64,000 bases of DNA from Corynebacterium sp. TAE3-ERU16 (GCF_019209935.1 NZ_JAHUTN010000001.1:1-64000), one strand, 5' to 3'. Shown: positions 1-9,276, counted from the stretch's first letter. Numbers and translations are program-made. Notes: generated by a model not told the origin, from the letters alone.

Positions 1-216
1 CCCCGCCCGGGGCGGCGTCGTCTACCCCCCCCCCCCCCCGCGCGGGGGCCGCGGGTGCCCGGGCCCACACCATAACCCCCCCCCCCCCTCCCCCCTTTCC
101 CCGGCTTCACCCCCCCCCCCCCGCCCCCCCCCCCCCCCCCCCCCCCTCCCCCCGCCCCCCCCCGCGGCGCCCCCCCCCCCCCCGGGGGGGGGGGCGGGGC
201 GGGGCCCCCCCCCCCC
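1..216. other. Low-complexity poly-C/poly-G block, probable assembly or sequencing artefact
   Basis: Almost the whole stretch is homopolymeric C runs interrupted by G runs and a few other bases. Ordinary sequence starts near 217. Nothing in it looks like a gene or an organised repeat unit. The position at the very edge of the window and the homopolymer make-up fit a low-quality contig end. Open frames crossing it (Pro/Gly-rich) should be ignored, and the true upstream neighbour of the amidohydrolase is unknown. Confidence 0.85.
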
Positions 217-267
217 ACGGCCCGGAACCGACGAAGATCTCGAGATTTCGATAGGAGCACTCCACAC

Positions 268-1566
268 ATGGCGGAGAACACGGAGACAGATTTCCCCACC
301 ACCACCGCGGCACCGGTCTCGGTGGCGGCGCTCCTCGAGGCCCACGGCAGTGACCTGTCCTGGCAGCGCGACTTCTACCGCGAGATGCACGCCCACCCCG
401 AGCTCTCCGGGCACGAGAAGGAGACCGCCGAACGCATCGCGGCCCAGCTGACCCGCTTCGACGCGGAGGTGACCACCCACATCGGCGGTTACGGCATCGT
501 CGCCGTCTTCACGAACGGCGAGGGGCCCTGCGTTCTCATGCGCGCGGATTTCGACGGGCTCCCCGTCAAGGAGGAGACCGGTGTCGAGTTCGCCTCGACG
601 GACATCCACACTCAGGACAACGGCTACGTCAGCCCGGTGATGCACGCGTGCGGACACGACATGCACACCACGGCTCTGCTGGGTGCCTGCCAGATCCTCG
701 ACGAGCACCGTGACGCGTGGCGCGGTACCTTCATCGCCCTGTTCCAGCCCGCGGAGGAGAACTCCGACGGTGCGATCGCCATGGTCAACGACGGGCTCAT
801 GGACATCATCCCCCGTCCCCAGGTGTGCCTGGGACAGCACATAGTCCCCGGTCCGGCCGGAACCGTGATGTCGATGCCCGGTGCGGCCCTGGCCGCCTGC
901 GACACCATCACGGTGACGATCCACGGGCGCAGTGCCCACGGTTCCATGCCCCACAACTCGATCGACCCGACCTTCATCGCGGCGATGGTCGTGGTGCGGC
1001 TCCAGGGCATCGTCGGCAGGGAGGTCTCCCCGGAGGATTTCGCCGTGATCACCGTGGGCACGCTGAGTTCCGGGCACTCGAACAACACGATTCCGGACAC
1101 CGCGACCCTGGTGCTCAACTGCAGGTTCTACGACAACGACGTCAAGCACCGGGTGTACCGGGCAATCGAGCGGGTGGTGCGCGCGGAGTGCACGGCGAGT
1201 GGCTGCGAGCGGGAGCCAGAGTTCGCCTACTCGGCGCACGGGGACCTCACCGACAACGATCCGGCCGTGTTCCGGCGGGTCCGGGCGACCTTCGATGCGG
1301 TGTTCGGTGAGGATTCCGTCGACGCCCGGCGGTGGACGGCCTCCGAGGACTTCTGCGACATCCCGAACGCGTTCGGGGTCCCCTACCTGTTCTGGACGGT
1401 GGGGGTCACCCCCCGCGAGCAGTGGTCCGCGGCGGAGGCGGCGGGCCGGATCAGCCGGGACATCCCGACGAACCACTCCGGCACGTTCCTGCCCGACTAC
1501 GCTCCCTCGGTGGACGCCTCGACCCGGGCGGCAGCTGCGGCGGTGCTGAGTTACCTGGGCCGCTGA
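268..1566 (+). CDS. M20D-family metal-dependent amidohydrolase (N-acyl amino acid / hippurate hydrolase type)
   Basis: This 432-aa cytosolic protein belongs to the M20D/HipO-like amidohydrolases, which cleave the amide of N-acylated amino acids. It has the di-metal site of that branch: HACGHDMH (C128, H130, H133) and the PAEE motif with E163/E164. The Cys in place of Asp is typical of Mn-preferring M20D members. The dimerisation/lid domain lies roughly at 205-320. The length is normal for the family. The ATG at 268 is preceded by AGGAG at 253-257, ten bases upstream, which decides the start. A strong hairpin follows and separates it from the convergent glgP. The substrate cannot be told from sequence, and the true upstream context is lost in the artefact region. 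Confidence 0.9.
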   Translation: MAENTETDFPTTTAAPVSVAALLEAHGSDLSWQRDFYREMHAHPELSGHEKETAERIAAQLTRFDAEVTTHIGGYGIVAVFTNGEGPCVLMRADFDGLPVKEETGVEFASTDIHTQDNGYVSPVMHACGHDMHTTALLGACQILDEHRDAWRGTFIALFQPAEENSDGAIAMVNDGLMDIIPRPQVCLGQHIVPGPAGTVMSMPGAALAACDTITVTIHGRSAHGSMPHNSIDPTFIAAMVVVRLQGIVGREVSPEDFAVITVGTLSSGHSNNTIPDTATLVLNCRFYDNDVKHRVYRAIERVVRAECTASGCEREPEFAYSAHGDLTDNDPAVFRRVRATFDAVFGEDSVDARRWTASEDFCDIPNAFGVPYLFWTVGVTPREQWSAAEAAGRISRDIPTNHSGTFLPDYAPSVDASTRAAAAAVLSYLGR

Positions 1567-1597
1567 CCCGTACCTCGGGCCGATCCGTGGAACGACG

Positions 1598-1652
1598 ACG
1601 GCGCCCCACGACCTGTTCCGGATTCACGGGACGAAAGGTCGTGGGGCGCCGT
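1598..1652. terminator. Bidirectional hairpin between the amidohydrolase gene and glgP
   Basis: A perfect 17-bp stem (1598-1614 with 1636-1652, arm ACGGCGCCCCACGACCT) encloses a 21-nt loop. It sits between two convergent genes, 31 nt after one stop and 40 nt after the other. No clear T-run follows on either strand, which is common for hairpins in high-GC actinobacteria. Confidence 0.8.
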
Positions 1653-1692
1653 CCGTGTGCGGCGGGTCACACCCACCGCACACCGGGGCCGA

Positions 1693-4269
1693 TCAGGAGT
1701 GGTACGTGATCAGGCCGAGTTCCGCGGGACTGACGAGCAGCGGGTGCGAGGGGATCACACGGGCGGTGAAGCCGATGTCCCCGGGGCGGTCGCTGGGCAG
1801 GGTGACGGTGTAGCCGTCATCCGTGCGCGCCATGTCGAACACCTCAGGGGTCTCGAGGGTGCCGACCGGAGTGTGGAGGCCCTTGACCAGCTGCACGGTC
1901 ACGTCATCCGGAGTCAGTCCACCCAGATCGGCGGAGACGGTGAACGTCATCGGTTCACCGGCGAGGAGCCGGCATTCCGACTGCGCGGAAACGCCGTTGA
2001 CGCTGAGATCGTGCAGATGGACGGCGTTCCAGTTCCCGCGGACACGCTCCATCCAGTCGACGAACGCCGAGGCGTCGCCGTCGTTCTCCATGATGAGGCG
2101 CGCGGAGGTGTCGGCCGGACGGTAGTACCCCTCCGTGTAGTCACGGACCATGCGGAAGGAGGTGACCATCGGGGACAGGGTGGTCAGCGAGCGGCGGACC
2201 ATCTCGAGCCAGCGGCGCGGGATACCCTCGTCGTCGCGGTCGTAGAACAGCGGGGCGATCTCGTATTCGAGCAGATCGTAGAGAGCCTGGGCCTCGAGGT
2301 TGTCCCGGTGGTCGAAGTCCTGGGTGTGCACCGTCGGGATCGTCCAGCCGTAGCCCTCCTGCGGCATCTCGTCCCACCAACCGTCGGAGACCGACAGCGT
2401 GAGGCAGCCGTTCATGACGGCCTTCATGCCCGAGGTCCCGGAGGCCTCCTGCGGGCGGACCGGGTTGTTCAGCCAGATGTCCGCGCCGGAGATCAGGTAA
2501 CCGGCGAGTCCGATGTCGTAGTCGGGCAGGAAGATGAACTTGTCCCGCAGACCGGCGTCATCGGCGAACTGGATGACCTGCTGCATGAGCTGCTTGCCAC
2601 CCTCGTCGTGCGGGTGTGCCTTGCCGGCGATGACGAACTGGACGGGCCGCTCCGGGTTCGTGAGGATCCGGCGCAGCCGCTCCGGGTTGCGGAGCATCAG
2701 GGTGAGCCGCTTGTAGGTGGACACACGACGGGCGAAACCGACGGTGAGCACCTCGGGGTCGAGGACGTTTCGGGTCCAGTACAGCTGGGCCTCCTGCTGC
2801 CCGCGGATCAGGCACGAGGAGTGGACGGCTTCCCTCGCGACGGCGACGAGATCGTGGCGCAGACCGTTGCGCGCCGCCCACAGCTCATCGTCGCTCACGG
2901 CGTCCGGGTGCTCCCAGACGTCGGTGGAGGTGAGGTCGGCGTCCCCGGAGATCTTAGCGATGATCTCCGCCATCTCAGGCTTGACCCAGGTCGGGAGGTG
3001 GACGCCGTTGGTCACGGAGCCGATCGGGACCTCGTCACCGTGCCAGCCCGGGTAGAGGGAGGCGAACATGCCTCGGGAGACCTCACCGTGCAACTTCGCC
3101 ACGCCGTTCGCGTGCTGCGACAGCCGCAGACCGAGGTGCGCCATGTTGAACATTCCCGGGGTGGCTTCCGCGCCGAGTTCCAGCGCGCGACCGATCGGGA
3201 CTCCCGGGCACAGGTGGCGGGAGGGGTCCTGTCCGTCACCGAGGTAGCGGCGCACGAGGTCGACGGAGAAGCGGTCGATTCCGGCGGGGACGGGGGTGTG
3301 GGTGGTGAAGATGTTGGCGGCACGGACCTGGGCGAGGGCGGCGTCGAAGGACTGGCCTTCCTCCATGCGCTCCCGGATCCGCTCGAGGCCGAGGAAACCG
3401 GCGTGTCCCTCGTTGAGGTGCGCGACACGGGGGCGGGCGAGTCCACGGACCGCGCAGAAGGCGTTTACGGCACGCACGCCGCCGACACCGAGGACGAGCT
3501 CCTGCTTGATCCGGTGCTCACTGTCGCCGCCGTAGAGGCGGTCGGTGACCTCCTGCATGCCGGGCGGGTTGTCGTCGATGTTCGTGTCCAGCAGCAGCAG
3601 CGGGATGCGTCCGACGTGGGCGATCCACAGGGCGATGACGATGTCGCGACCGTCGGGGTAGGCGACGGCCACCTTGATCTGCTCGCCGTCGGCGTCAGTG
3701 ACCCGCTCGATGGGCAGGTCCTCGGGGTTGTGGTACTCGTACCGTTCCTGCTGCCAGCCGTCCGCGGACAGCGACTGGGTGAAGTACCCGAAGGAGTACA
3801 GCAGACCGACGCCGATAAGCGGGACTCCGAGGTCGGAGGCGGACTTCATGTGGTCGCCCGCGAGAACGCCGAGTCCGCCCGAGTAGATGGGCAGCGAGGG
3901 ATGGATGCCGAATTCCATGGAGAAGTACGCCGCCACGGGGTCCGTGGAGGTCGCGGCCACATCGGCCGAGTGGGTCCTCTGGTACCAGAAGTTTCCTTCC
4001 AGGTAGTCGTCGAGATCCTCGACCTCGGCCTTCATCCGGTCGATAAAATCCTTGTCGGCGGCGAGTTCCTGCAGACGGGAATTGCTCACCCGGTGCAGCA
4101 TCATCTTGGGGTTCTCCCCCAGTTCCTCCCAGAGGAGAGGATCGATGGACTCGAAGAGCTCGCGGGTGGAATCCCGCCAGGACCAGCGCAGATTCAGTGC
4201 GAGACGACGCAGGGGCAGCAGCGCCGTCGGGGTGTTGTGGGATATATGGACGTTTCCTGAAGAAATCAC
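1693..4269 (-). CDS. glgP: Glycogen/alpha-glucan phosphorylase, long actinobacterial type
   Basis: The enzyme releases glucose-1-phosphate from the non-reducing ends of glycogen and maltodextrins. The 858-aa protein has the N-terminal extension (about residues 1-110) of the long alpha-glucan phosphorylase family, then the GT35 catalytic body. The pyridoxal-phosphate lysine is K616 in SGTSGMKA. The start is GTG at 4267-4269. The hexamer TAAGGT lies 7 nt before it (4277-4282), so the transcript is probably leaderless. It lies next to pyk, and other glycogen/maltodextrin genes of the same network (glgX, treY, treZ) are further along the window. Corynebacteria usually have two phosphorylases, and this context fits the copy beside pyk. 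Confidence 0.93.
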   Translation of the reverse strand: MISSGNVHISHNTPTALLPLRRLALNLRWSWRDSTRELFESIDPLLWEELGENPKMMLHRVSNSRLQELAADKDFIDRMKAEVEDLDDYLEGNFWYQRTHSADVAATSTDPVAAYFSMEFGIHPSLPIYSGGLGVLAGDHMKSASDLGVPLIGVGLLYSFGYFTQSLSADGWQQERYEYHNPEDLPIERVTDADGEQIKVAVAYPDGRDIVIALWIAHVGRIPLLLLDTNIDDNPPGMQEVTDRLYGGDSEHRIKQELVLGVGGVRAVNAFCAVRGLARPRVAHLNEGHAGFLGLERIRERMEEGQSFDAALAQVRAANIFTTHTPVPAGIDRFSVDLVRRYLGDGQDPSRHLCPGVPIGRALELGAEATPGMFNMAHLGLRLSQHANGVAKLHGEVSRGMFASLYPGWHGDEVPIGSVTNGVHLPTWVKPEMAEIIAKISGDADLTSTDVWEHPDAVSDDELWAARNGLRHDLVAVAREAVHSSCLIRGQQEAQLYWTRNVLDPEVLTVGFARRVSTYKRLTLMLRNPERLRRILTNPERPVQFVIAGKAHPHDEGGKQLMQQVIQFADDAGLRDKFIFLPDYDIGLAGYLISGADIWLNNPVRPQEASGTSGMKAVMNGCLTLSVSDGWWDEMPQEGYGWTIPTVHTQDFDHRDNLEAQALYDLLEYEIAPLFYDRDDEGIPRRWLEMVRRSLTTLSPMVTSFRMVRDYTEGYYRPADTSARLIMENDGDASAFVDWMERVRGNWNAVHLHDLSVNGVSAQSECRLLAGEPMTFTVSADLGGLTPDDVTVQLVKGLHTPVGTLETPEVFDMARTDDGYTVTLPSDRPGDIGFTARVIPSHPLLVSPAELGLITYHS

Positions 4270-4276
4270 TCGTTCA

Positions 4277-4282
4277 ACCTTA
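4277..4282 (-). promoter_or_regulatory. Candidate -10 box of glgP (leaderless)
   Basis: TAAGGT on the minus strand is followed by a 7-nt spacer and the GTG start. Transcription would begin at or next to the start codon. There is no good -35 box. Confidence 0.5.
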
Positions 4283-4348
4283 CGTTAGCGTTCGTGTTTC
4301 GATGGGTGACCGGGGGCGAGGGTGTACCCGGTGTGCTTTTCCACCCCC

Positions 4349-4405
4349 TGCTCAACAACGAGAACCCGGCTCGCGGTCTGCGGGCCGGGTTCTCGTTGTT
4401 GAGCA
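4349..4405. terminator. Strong hairpin downstream of pyk
   Basis: A perfect 22-bp stem (4349-4370 with 4384-4405) closes a 13-nt loop. It starts 18 nt after the pyk stop codon on the minus strand and insulates pyk from the glgP promoter. Confidence 0.85.
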
Positions 4406-4423
4406 GGGATGACTCTCGATCCG

Positions 4424-5848
4424 TCAGGATCCGGAGCGGGCGTTCTCGCCGAGCAGGTGAACCTGGATCATGTTGGTGTTGCCGCGGATTCCGGGCGGGG
4501 TACCCGCGACGACGACCATCATGTCGTCGCGCTTGTACTCGGGCATCGCCAGGAGCGCCTTGTCGACCTCCCGCATCATGCCGTCGGTGTCCTCGACCTG
4601 CGGGCAGAGGAAGGTCTCGGCACCCCAGGTCAGCGCGAGCTGCGAGCGGACCGCCGGATCCGGGGTGAACACCAGCAGCGGCAGCTGCGAATGGAGCCGG
4701 GCGACCCTCTTCGCGGTGTCACCGGAGGAGGTGAACGCCACGAGGGCCTTCGCGTTGAGCCGCTCGGCGATATCACGGGCGGAGTAGCTGATCACGCCAC
4801 GCTTGGTGCGCGGAATGTGGCTGAGCGGCGGGACGCTGCCCGCGGACTCCGCGGTCCGCACGATCCGGGCCATGGTGCGCACGGTGTTCTGCGGGTCGCG
4901 GCCGACGGAGGTCTCTCCGGAGAGCATGACGGCGTCCGCGCCGTCGAGGACGGCGTTGGCGACGTCGGAGGCCTCCGCGCGGGTCGGGCGGGAGTTCTCG
5001 ATCATGGAGTCGAGCATCTGGGTGGCCACGATGACGGGCTTGGCGTTCTCGCGGGCGATCTGGATGGCGCGCTTCTGCATGAGCGGCACCTCCTCCAGCG
5101 GCACCTCGACGCCGAGGTCACCGCGGGCGACCATGATGGCGTCGAAGGCGAGGATGATCGATTCGAGGGCGTCGATGGCCTCCGGCTTCTCGAGCTTCGC
5201 GATGACGGGCACGCGGCGTCCGACCTCGTCCATCACCTCGTGCACGAGCTCGATGTCGGCCGGGGAACGCACGAAGGAGAGCGCGATGAAGTCGACGCCG
5301 AGTTTCAGCGCGAACTTGAGGTCCGCGATGTCCTTCTCGGAGAGTGCGGGGACGGAGATGTCCATGCCGGGCAGCGAGACGCCCTTGTTGTTGGACACCT
5401 CACCGCCCTCGATGACCTCGCAGACGACGTCGTTTCCGTCGACCTCGACACACACGAGTCCGACCTTGCCGTCATCCACCAGGAGCCGGTCGCCGGGCTG
5501 GGCGTCCTTGGCCAGATTCTTGTAGGTGGTGGACACACGGTCGTGGGTGCCGACAACGTCATCGACCGTGATGCGCACGGTTTCGCCGGTGGCCCACATC
5601 TGCGGGCCGTCGGCGAAGCGGCCGAGACGGATCTTCGGCCCCTGCAGGTCGGCGAGGATACCGATGGCGCGCCCGGAGGCGTCGGTCGCTTCGCGTACCC
5701 ACCTGTAGTTCTGTTCATGGTCTGGGTAATCGCCGTGCGAGAAGTTGAGGCGGGCGACATTCATGCCCGCGTCAACCAGGGACTCGATCCCTTCTTTGCT
5801 CGCGACGGCAGGTCCGAGGGTGCATACAATCTTGGTTCGTCTATCCAC
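4424..5848 (-). CDS. pyk: Pyruvate kinase
   Basis: The enzyme transfers phosphate from phosphoenolpyruvate to ADP, the last step of glycolysis. The 474-aa protein shows the expected sequence: the N-terminal RRTKIVCTLGPA, the LNFSHG substrate motif, the KLEKPEAID segment with the active-site lysine region, ARGDLGVEV, and the ML-SGETS loop. The length matches the corynebacterial enzyme of about 475 aa. The GTG at 5846-5848 is chosen because the family homology begins there and because TACAGT lies 7 nt upstream (5856-5861). A longer open frame to 5986 has no family-like sequence. A near-consensus cAMP-receptor-type site lies about 80 bp upstream. Confidence 0.95.
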   Translation of the reverse strand: MDRRTKIVCTLGPAVASKEGIESLVDAGMNVARLNFSHGDYPDHEQNYRWVREATDASGRAIGILADLQGPKIRLGRFADGPQMWATGETVRITVDDVVGTHDRVSTTYKNLAKDAQPGDRLLVDDGKVGLVCVEVDGNDVVCEVIEGGEVSNNKGVSLPGMDISVPALSEKDIADLKFALKLGVDFIALSFVRSPADIELVHEVMDEVGRRVPVIAKLEKPEAIDALESIILAFDAIMVARGDLGVEVPLEEVPLMQKRAIQIARENAKPVIVATQMLDSMIENSRPTRAEASDVANAVLDGADAVMLSGETSVGRDPQNTVRTMARIVRTAESAGSVPPLSHIPRTKRGVISYSARDIAERLNAKALVAFTSSGDTAKRVARLHSQLPLLVFTPDPAVRSQLALTWGAETFLCPQVEDTDGMMREVDKALLAMPEYKRDDMMVVVAGTPPGIRGNTNMIQVHLLGENARSGS

Positions 5849-5855
5849 GTCCCCG

Positions 5856-5861
5856 ACTGTA
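5856..5861 (-). promoter_or_regulatory. Candidate -10 box of pyk (leaderless)
   Basis: TACAGT on the minus strand is followed by 7 nt and the GTG start of pyk. No AGGAG-like ribosome site is suitably placed, which supports leaderless translation. Confidence 0.5.
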
Positions 5862-5930
5862 GTCCCCCGTCTCCGGAAACGCCGCCGGTCGAGGCCGGTC
5901 GGCCGCCTCCGCCGCACGTCACGGGCTGTC

Positions 5931-5946
5931 TGTGAAGCCCGACACA
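5931..5946. promoter_or_regulatory. Candidate GlxR/CRP-type binding site upstream of pyk
   Basis: TGTGAAGCCCGACACA matches the TGTGA-N6-TCACA consensus of GlxR-type regulators at 9 of the 10 defined positions. It lies 83 bp upstream of the pyk start. The rest of the 231-bp pyk-lgt gap (5849-6079) shows no further gene or clear terminator. Confidence 0.4.
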
Positions 5947-6079
5947 GCACTCCCGGAACCCTCACGAAACTCCCCCAACCAGGCACAAACAGACACGTTC
6001 GGGCGCAAACAGTCAGGGGTGGCGGGCCGAAAACCGATGTCAGCGATACTGCTCACACCGCTTCACCGGGGCCGAGAAT

Positions 6080-7069
6080 TCACCGTCCCGTCGCTGGTCC
6101 GTCAGCTTCCGGCCCGGGTCCCGACACACGGGAGCCGCCGCGACGGTCGCCGACCGTATCGCCCGTACCGGACACGTCGTCGACGGTCCCCTCCGTGCGG
6201 GAGCCGTCCCCCCGCGGATCGACGACCTCCGGCTCCTCCCTCTTACCCCGGATCAGGAGCAGGAACAGGACTCCCCCGATGAACAGCAGTGTCGACGTCA
6301 CCGTGTTCACCCGGAACCCGAGGATGTGGTTCGCCGGGTCAGAGCGCATGAGCTCGACCCAGAACCGTCCCGCCGCGTAGGCGGCGACGTAGAGGGCGAA
6401 GACCCGGCCGTGTCCCATCCGGAAGCGCCGGTCGGCCCAGAGCAGCAGCACGACCACCCCGAGGTTCCACAGCAGCTCGTACAGGAACGTCGGGTGCACC
6501 ACCGTGAGCACCTCCCCCGTGGAGTGCCCGGTGAGCGGCGCGGCGGCACCGGTCTCGTCGACCCTCCGGTAGATCTTGAGCCCCCACGGCACGTCGGTGG
6601 GGCGACCGTAGAGTTCCTGGTTGAACCAGTTGCCGAGCCTGCCGATGGCCTGGGCGAGGATGATGCCCGGGGCCGCCGCGTCGGCCAGCGGTGCGAAGGG
6701 CAGACCCCTGCGCCGCATCATGATCCAGACGCCGAGCGCGCCGAGGGTGACCGCCCCCATGATGCCCAGGCCCCCGTTGGTCACCATGAACACCTGGAGC
6801 GGGTCGCAGTCGGAGCAGAAGTACGAGTCGTAGTCGGTGATGACGTGGTAGAGCCTGCCTCCGATGATCCCGAGGATGACGGAGATGACCGCGGCGTCCA
6901 TGACGATCTCGGGGTTGCCGCCCCGCGCCGCGTAGCGGACGCGCGTGAGAAAGATGGCGGCGATGATACCGGCGACGATGCACAGCGCGTAGGCCCTGAT
7001 CGGGAGGAATCCGAGGTGCCAGACACCCTGGGGTGGTGAGGGGATGGAGGCGAGAAGAGTGATGGTCAC
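6080..7069 (-). CDS. lgt: Prolipoprotein diacylglyceryl transferase
   Basis: This membrane enzyme attaches diacylglycerol to the lipobox cysteine of prelipoproteins, the first step of lipoprotein maturation. The second step is done by LspA, also encoded in this window. The 329-aa protein has about seven membrane segments, the NGGLGIMG loop (the position of HGG in proteobacteria) and the family signature [13 protein letters not shown]. The C-terminal 45 residues are a charged, dispensable-looking tail. The GTG at 7067-7069 is chosen because family homology starts just after it. Further upstream the same frame overlaps the terminator of the preceding gene. The position between trpC-like/his genes and pyk is typical of actinobacteria. 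Confidence 0.93.
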   Translation of the reverse strand: MTITLLASIPSPPQGVWHLGFLPIRAYALCIVAGIIAAIFLTRVRYAARGGNPEIVMDAAVISVILGIIGGRLYHVITDYDSYFCSDCDPLQVFMVTNGGLGIMGAVTLGALGVWIMMRRRGLPFAPLADAAAPGIILAQAIGRLGNWFNQELYGRPTDVPWGLKIYRRVDETGAAAPLTGHSTGEVLTVVHPTFLYELLWNLGVVVLLLWADRRFRMGHGRVFALYVAAYAAGRFWVELMRSDPANHILGFRVNTVTSTLLFIGGVLFLLLIRGKREEPEVVDPRGDGSRTEGTVDDVSGTGDTVGDRRGGSRVSGPGPEADGPATGR

Positions 7070-7190
7070 GAGATGGGAACCTGTCTGCCGGTGCGGTAGC
7101 GGTGGCGACGGGGTACCCCCCGGGGTGGGCGGTGTCCCGTCGAACTGACCAGACCAGTGTGCCCCATCACGGCCCGACCACCCAAGAAGG

Positions 7191-7220
7191 GAGGGGCACA
7201 CCGTCACCGGTGTGCCCCTC
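7191..7220. terminator. Hairpin downstream of the 388-aa lipoprotein gene
   Basis: A perfect 13-bp stem (GAGGGGCACACCG at 7191-7203 with 7208-7220) closes a 4-nt loop. It lies 24 nt past the stop codon on the minus strand and upstream of lgt. Confidence 0.8.
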
Positions 7221-7244
7221 CGACTCCGGGCTGTCACGGTCGGA

Positions 7245-8411
7245 CTACTGTTCCGTGGACTCCTGCCCGGCGTACCCGGGATCCTGGATCTCCGGTGCCT
7301 GCTCCGGAATCTGGGGAGCGACCTCCGCGATCTCCGGATCCTGGCCCTCCGGGGTTCCGTCGGGAGCGTCCCCGGGGGTCTCGGCCTCCGGGTTCTCCGG
7401 TGCCCGGTCCCCGTTCGACCCTTCCTGCTGGGCGACGAGCTCCTCCACCGTCGCGTTGTTCGGCGGCGGCACCATCCGCACCGCGCGGGTCGAGGCGGTG
7501 CCCGACTCCAGCGCGGCGCTGATGAGGGCGTAGAAGCTGTCCTCGGTGGGATTCTCGGCCATCGCCGCCGCGGCGTCCGCCGCCGCGCGGTAGGTCTCGG
7601 CGAGCTTCGGACGGTGCCAGACCAGCGGATCGAGGGCGCGGCGCTCCGCGTCCGTCACGTCCTCAGGGATCTTCCATTCGTCGAAGCCGTCCGCGATCCC
7701 ACCGATCGCATCGGAGATCACGCGGTAGTCGTCGGAACTGATGTCGGGGAGTTCCGTGCCCGGCAGAGGCGGATTCTCCAGCGGCAGAATCTCGATGACC
7801 CGACCGAACTCCTCGTTGTCCCGGATGCTTTCACCCTGGGCGAGATTCATGAAGTCGACGTAGGCCGTCACGACCTTGTCCTCGGGCACATCCACGTCGG
7901 CGGCGAAGGCACCGCACACCGGCGCAGCGTCGAACTGCTCCCGCTGTTCGCCTTCGAGCCCCTCCGTGAAGGAGAAGAAGCTCTCGACGCCCTCGGCCCC
8001 GCCCTCGATCGCCAGCTGGGGGATCTCGGCGTCGGTGGTCAGCTGTTCCTGGATGGTCAGGTCCGGGGTGGTGTCCACGGCGGCGTCGACGAGCCGTTTC
8101 GCGGTGGCGTACTGCCCTTCGACGTCCCCCTCGGCGTCATCCTCGACGGCCCGCAGCTTGTCCTGCGCGGAGACGAGATACTCGTGTGTGCCCGCCAGCA
8201 GGCGCCCGTTGCCTGCGTCGGTCTGGGCCGCGGCGAGGCTGTAGAAGGCGTTGCACAGTGCACCGATGACGGTGTCGTCCTTCTGCTCTCCGGAGTCCGT
8301 GCCGGAGCAGCCGGTCAGAACGAGAGCCGCCGCCGAGAGCGTCGCGACGGAGGTACGGAGCACCGTGGCGCGCCTACGGGGAGATCTGGGGTTTTCGGGT
8401 GAGTTGGTCAT
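7245..8411 (-). CDS. Putative lipoprotein of unknown function
   Basis: The 388-aa product has a twin-Arg-rich N-region, a hydrophobic segment and the lipobox LTGC with the lipidated cysteine at residue 35, so it should sit on the outer face of the membrane. The mature part is acidic and largely helical. The last 60 residues are very rich in Pro, Glu and Gly, probably an unstructured tail. I do not recognise a family. The ATG at 8409-8411 has GGAG close upstream, and CACACT lies 7 nt before it. It reads in the same direction as trpC-like, 55 bp upstream, and could be the last gene of the his-trp transcript. A perfect hairpin follows it. Confidence 0.8.
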   Translation of the reverse strand: MTNSPENPRSPRRRATVLRTSVATLSAAALVLTGCSGTDSGEQKDDTVIGALCNAFYSLAAAQTDAGNGRLLAGTHEYLVSAQDKLRAVEDDAEGDVEGQYATAKRLVDAAVDTTPDLTIQEQLTTDAEIPQLAIEGGAEGVESFFSFTEGLEGEQREQFDAAPVCGAFAADVDVPEDKVVTAYVDFMNLAQGESIRDNEEFGRVIEILPLENPPLPGTELPDISSDDYRVISDAIGGIADGFDEWKIPEDVTDAERRALDPLVWHRPKLAETYRAAADAAAAMAENPTEDSFYALISAALESGTASTRAVRMVPPPNNATVEELVAQQEGSNGDRAPENPEAETPGDAPDGTPEGQDPEIAEVAPQIPEQAPEIQDPGYAGQESTEQ

Positions 8412-8466
8412 GGGCTCCAGTGTGACTGTCCCGGGACCCGGCGGCAACTTCAGGTGTGAATCAGGT

Positions 8467-9276
8467 TCACCACCCGGACGGACAGGCCGGGTGTTGTCCA
8501 GCGGTGACGAGTGTGCGGCACATGCCCGCGGGGTCCTCCGCTGTGACGAGTTCCTCACCGATGACGACGGCGTCCGCACCGGATCCCGCGTAGCTCATCA
8601 GGTCCCGGGTCGTCCGGACCCCGGACAGCGCCACCCGGATCGTGCCACGGGGCAGCCCCGGTGCGATCTCCGCGAACGCCTCCCGGTTGATCGTCAGCGT
8701 CCGCAGGTCCCGGGCGTTGACGCCCACGACCCGGGCGCCGGCCCGGATCGCCCGCGACGCCTCCTCCGGGGTGCGGACCTCGACCATGGCGGTCATCCCG
8801 AGCGACTGGACGCGGTCGAGCAATGATTCCAGCCGCGCCTGGTCCAGCGCACTGACCAGCAGAGGAACCATGTCGACGCCGTAGTAGCGGGCCTCGTGGA
8901 TCTGGTACGGGTCGAGGATGAAGTCGCGGCACATCACCGGAACCGTGACCGCGCTGCGCACCGCACGGACATCCTCCAGGGAGCCGTGGAAACGACGTCG
9001 CTCCGTCTGGCACCCGATCAGTCGGGCACCACCCGCCTCGAAGGCGCGCGCGAGTTCCGCCGGCGATTCGATCAGCGCGATCGGCCCTTGGACGGGATTC
9101 GCCCGTTTCAGCTCGGCGATGACGCCGCATCCGGGCTGGGTGAGCGCAGCTATCGCGTCCCGCGCCGGTTCCACGTCGCGGGAACGGGCCTTCATCTCCT
9201 TGAACGGCACGACGGCCTCACGCGCGGCGACGTCCTCGACGACGCCTGCGATGATCTGGTCGAAAACCGTGGTCAT
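8467..9276 (-). CDS. Indole-3-glycerol-phosphate synthase paralogue with altered active site
   Basis: The 269-aa protein is clearly homologous over its full length to TrpC (indole-3-glycerol-phosphate synthase, a TIM barrel). Conserved residues include E55 and K57 (AELKR), E166 (VEV), N187 (GVNARDL) and the FHGSLEDVRAVR segment. Several catalytic positions differ from the usual consensus. The lysine of RKDF, the proposed general acid, is R117 in CRDF. The glutamate of AESG is L217 in ALSG. The KRASPS motif reads KRANPV, and the usual VLTE/VVTE segment reads CQTE. The enzyme may therefore be inactive as IGPS or have another substrate. It lies between lgt and the TIGR02234-like membrane gene, the ancestral actinobacterial trp position. 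The 155-bp upstream gap carries its own -10 candidate. Confidence 0.85.
   Translation of the reverse strand: MTTVFDQIIAGVVEDVAAREAVVPFKEMKARSRDVEPARDAIAALTQPGCGVIAELKRANPVQGPIALIESPAELARAFEAGGARLIGCQTERRRFHGSLEDVRAVRSAVTVPVMCRDFILDPYQIHEARYYGVDMVPLLVSALDQARLESLLDRVQSLGMTAMVEVRTPEEASRAIRAGARVVGVNARDLRTLTINREAFAEIAPGLPRGTIRVALSGVRTTRDLMSYAGSGADAVVIGEELVTAEDPAGMCRTLVTAGQHPACPSGW

Noticed and set aside
22..1476. 484-aa minus-strand frame running into the homopolymer block
   Set aside because: Half of it is antisense to the amidohydrolase and the rest is Gly/Pro from the artefact region.
1657..4260. 867-aa open frame on the plus strand antisense to glgP
   Set aside because: It mirrors the glgP reading frame and is low-complexity Val/Gly/Arg-rich; this is a high-GC codon-position shadow. 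glgP itself has clear family motifs.
6740..6800. Loss of the HGG histidine in Lgt as a sign of inactivity
   Set aside because: Actinobacterial Lgt proteins commonly differ at this position, and the GRLGN signature is intact.
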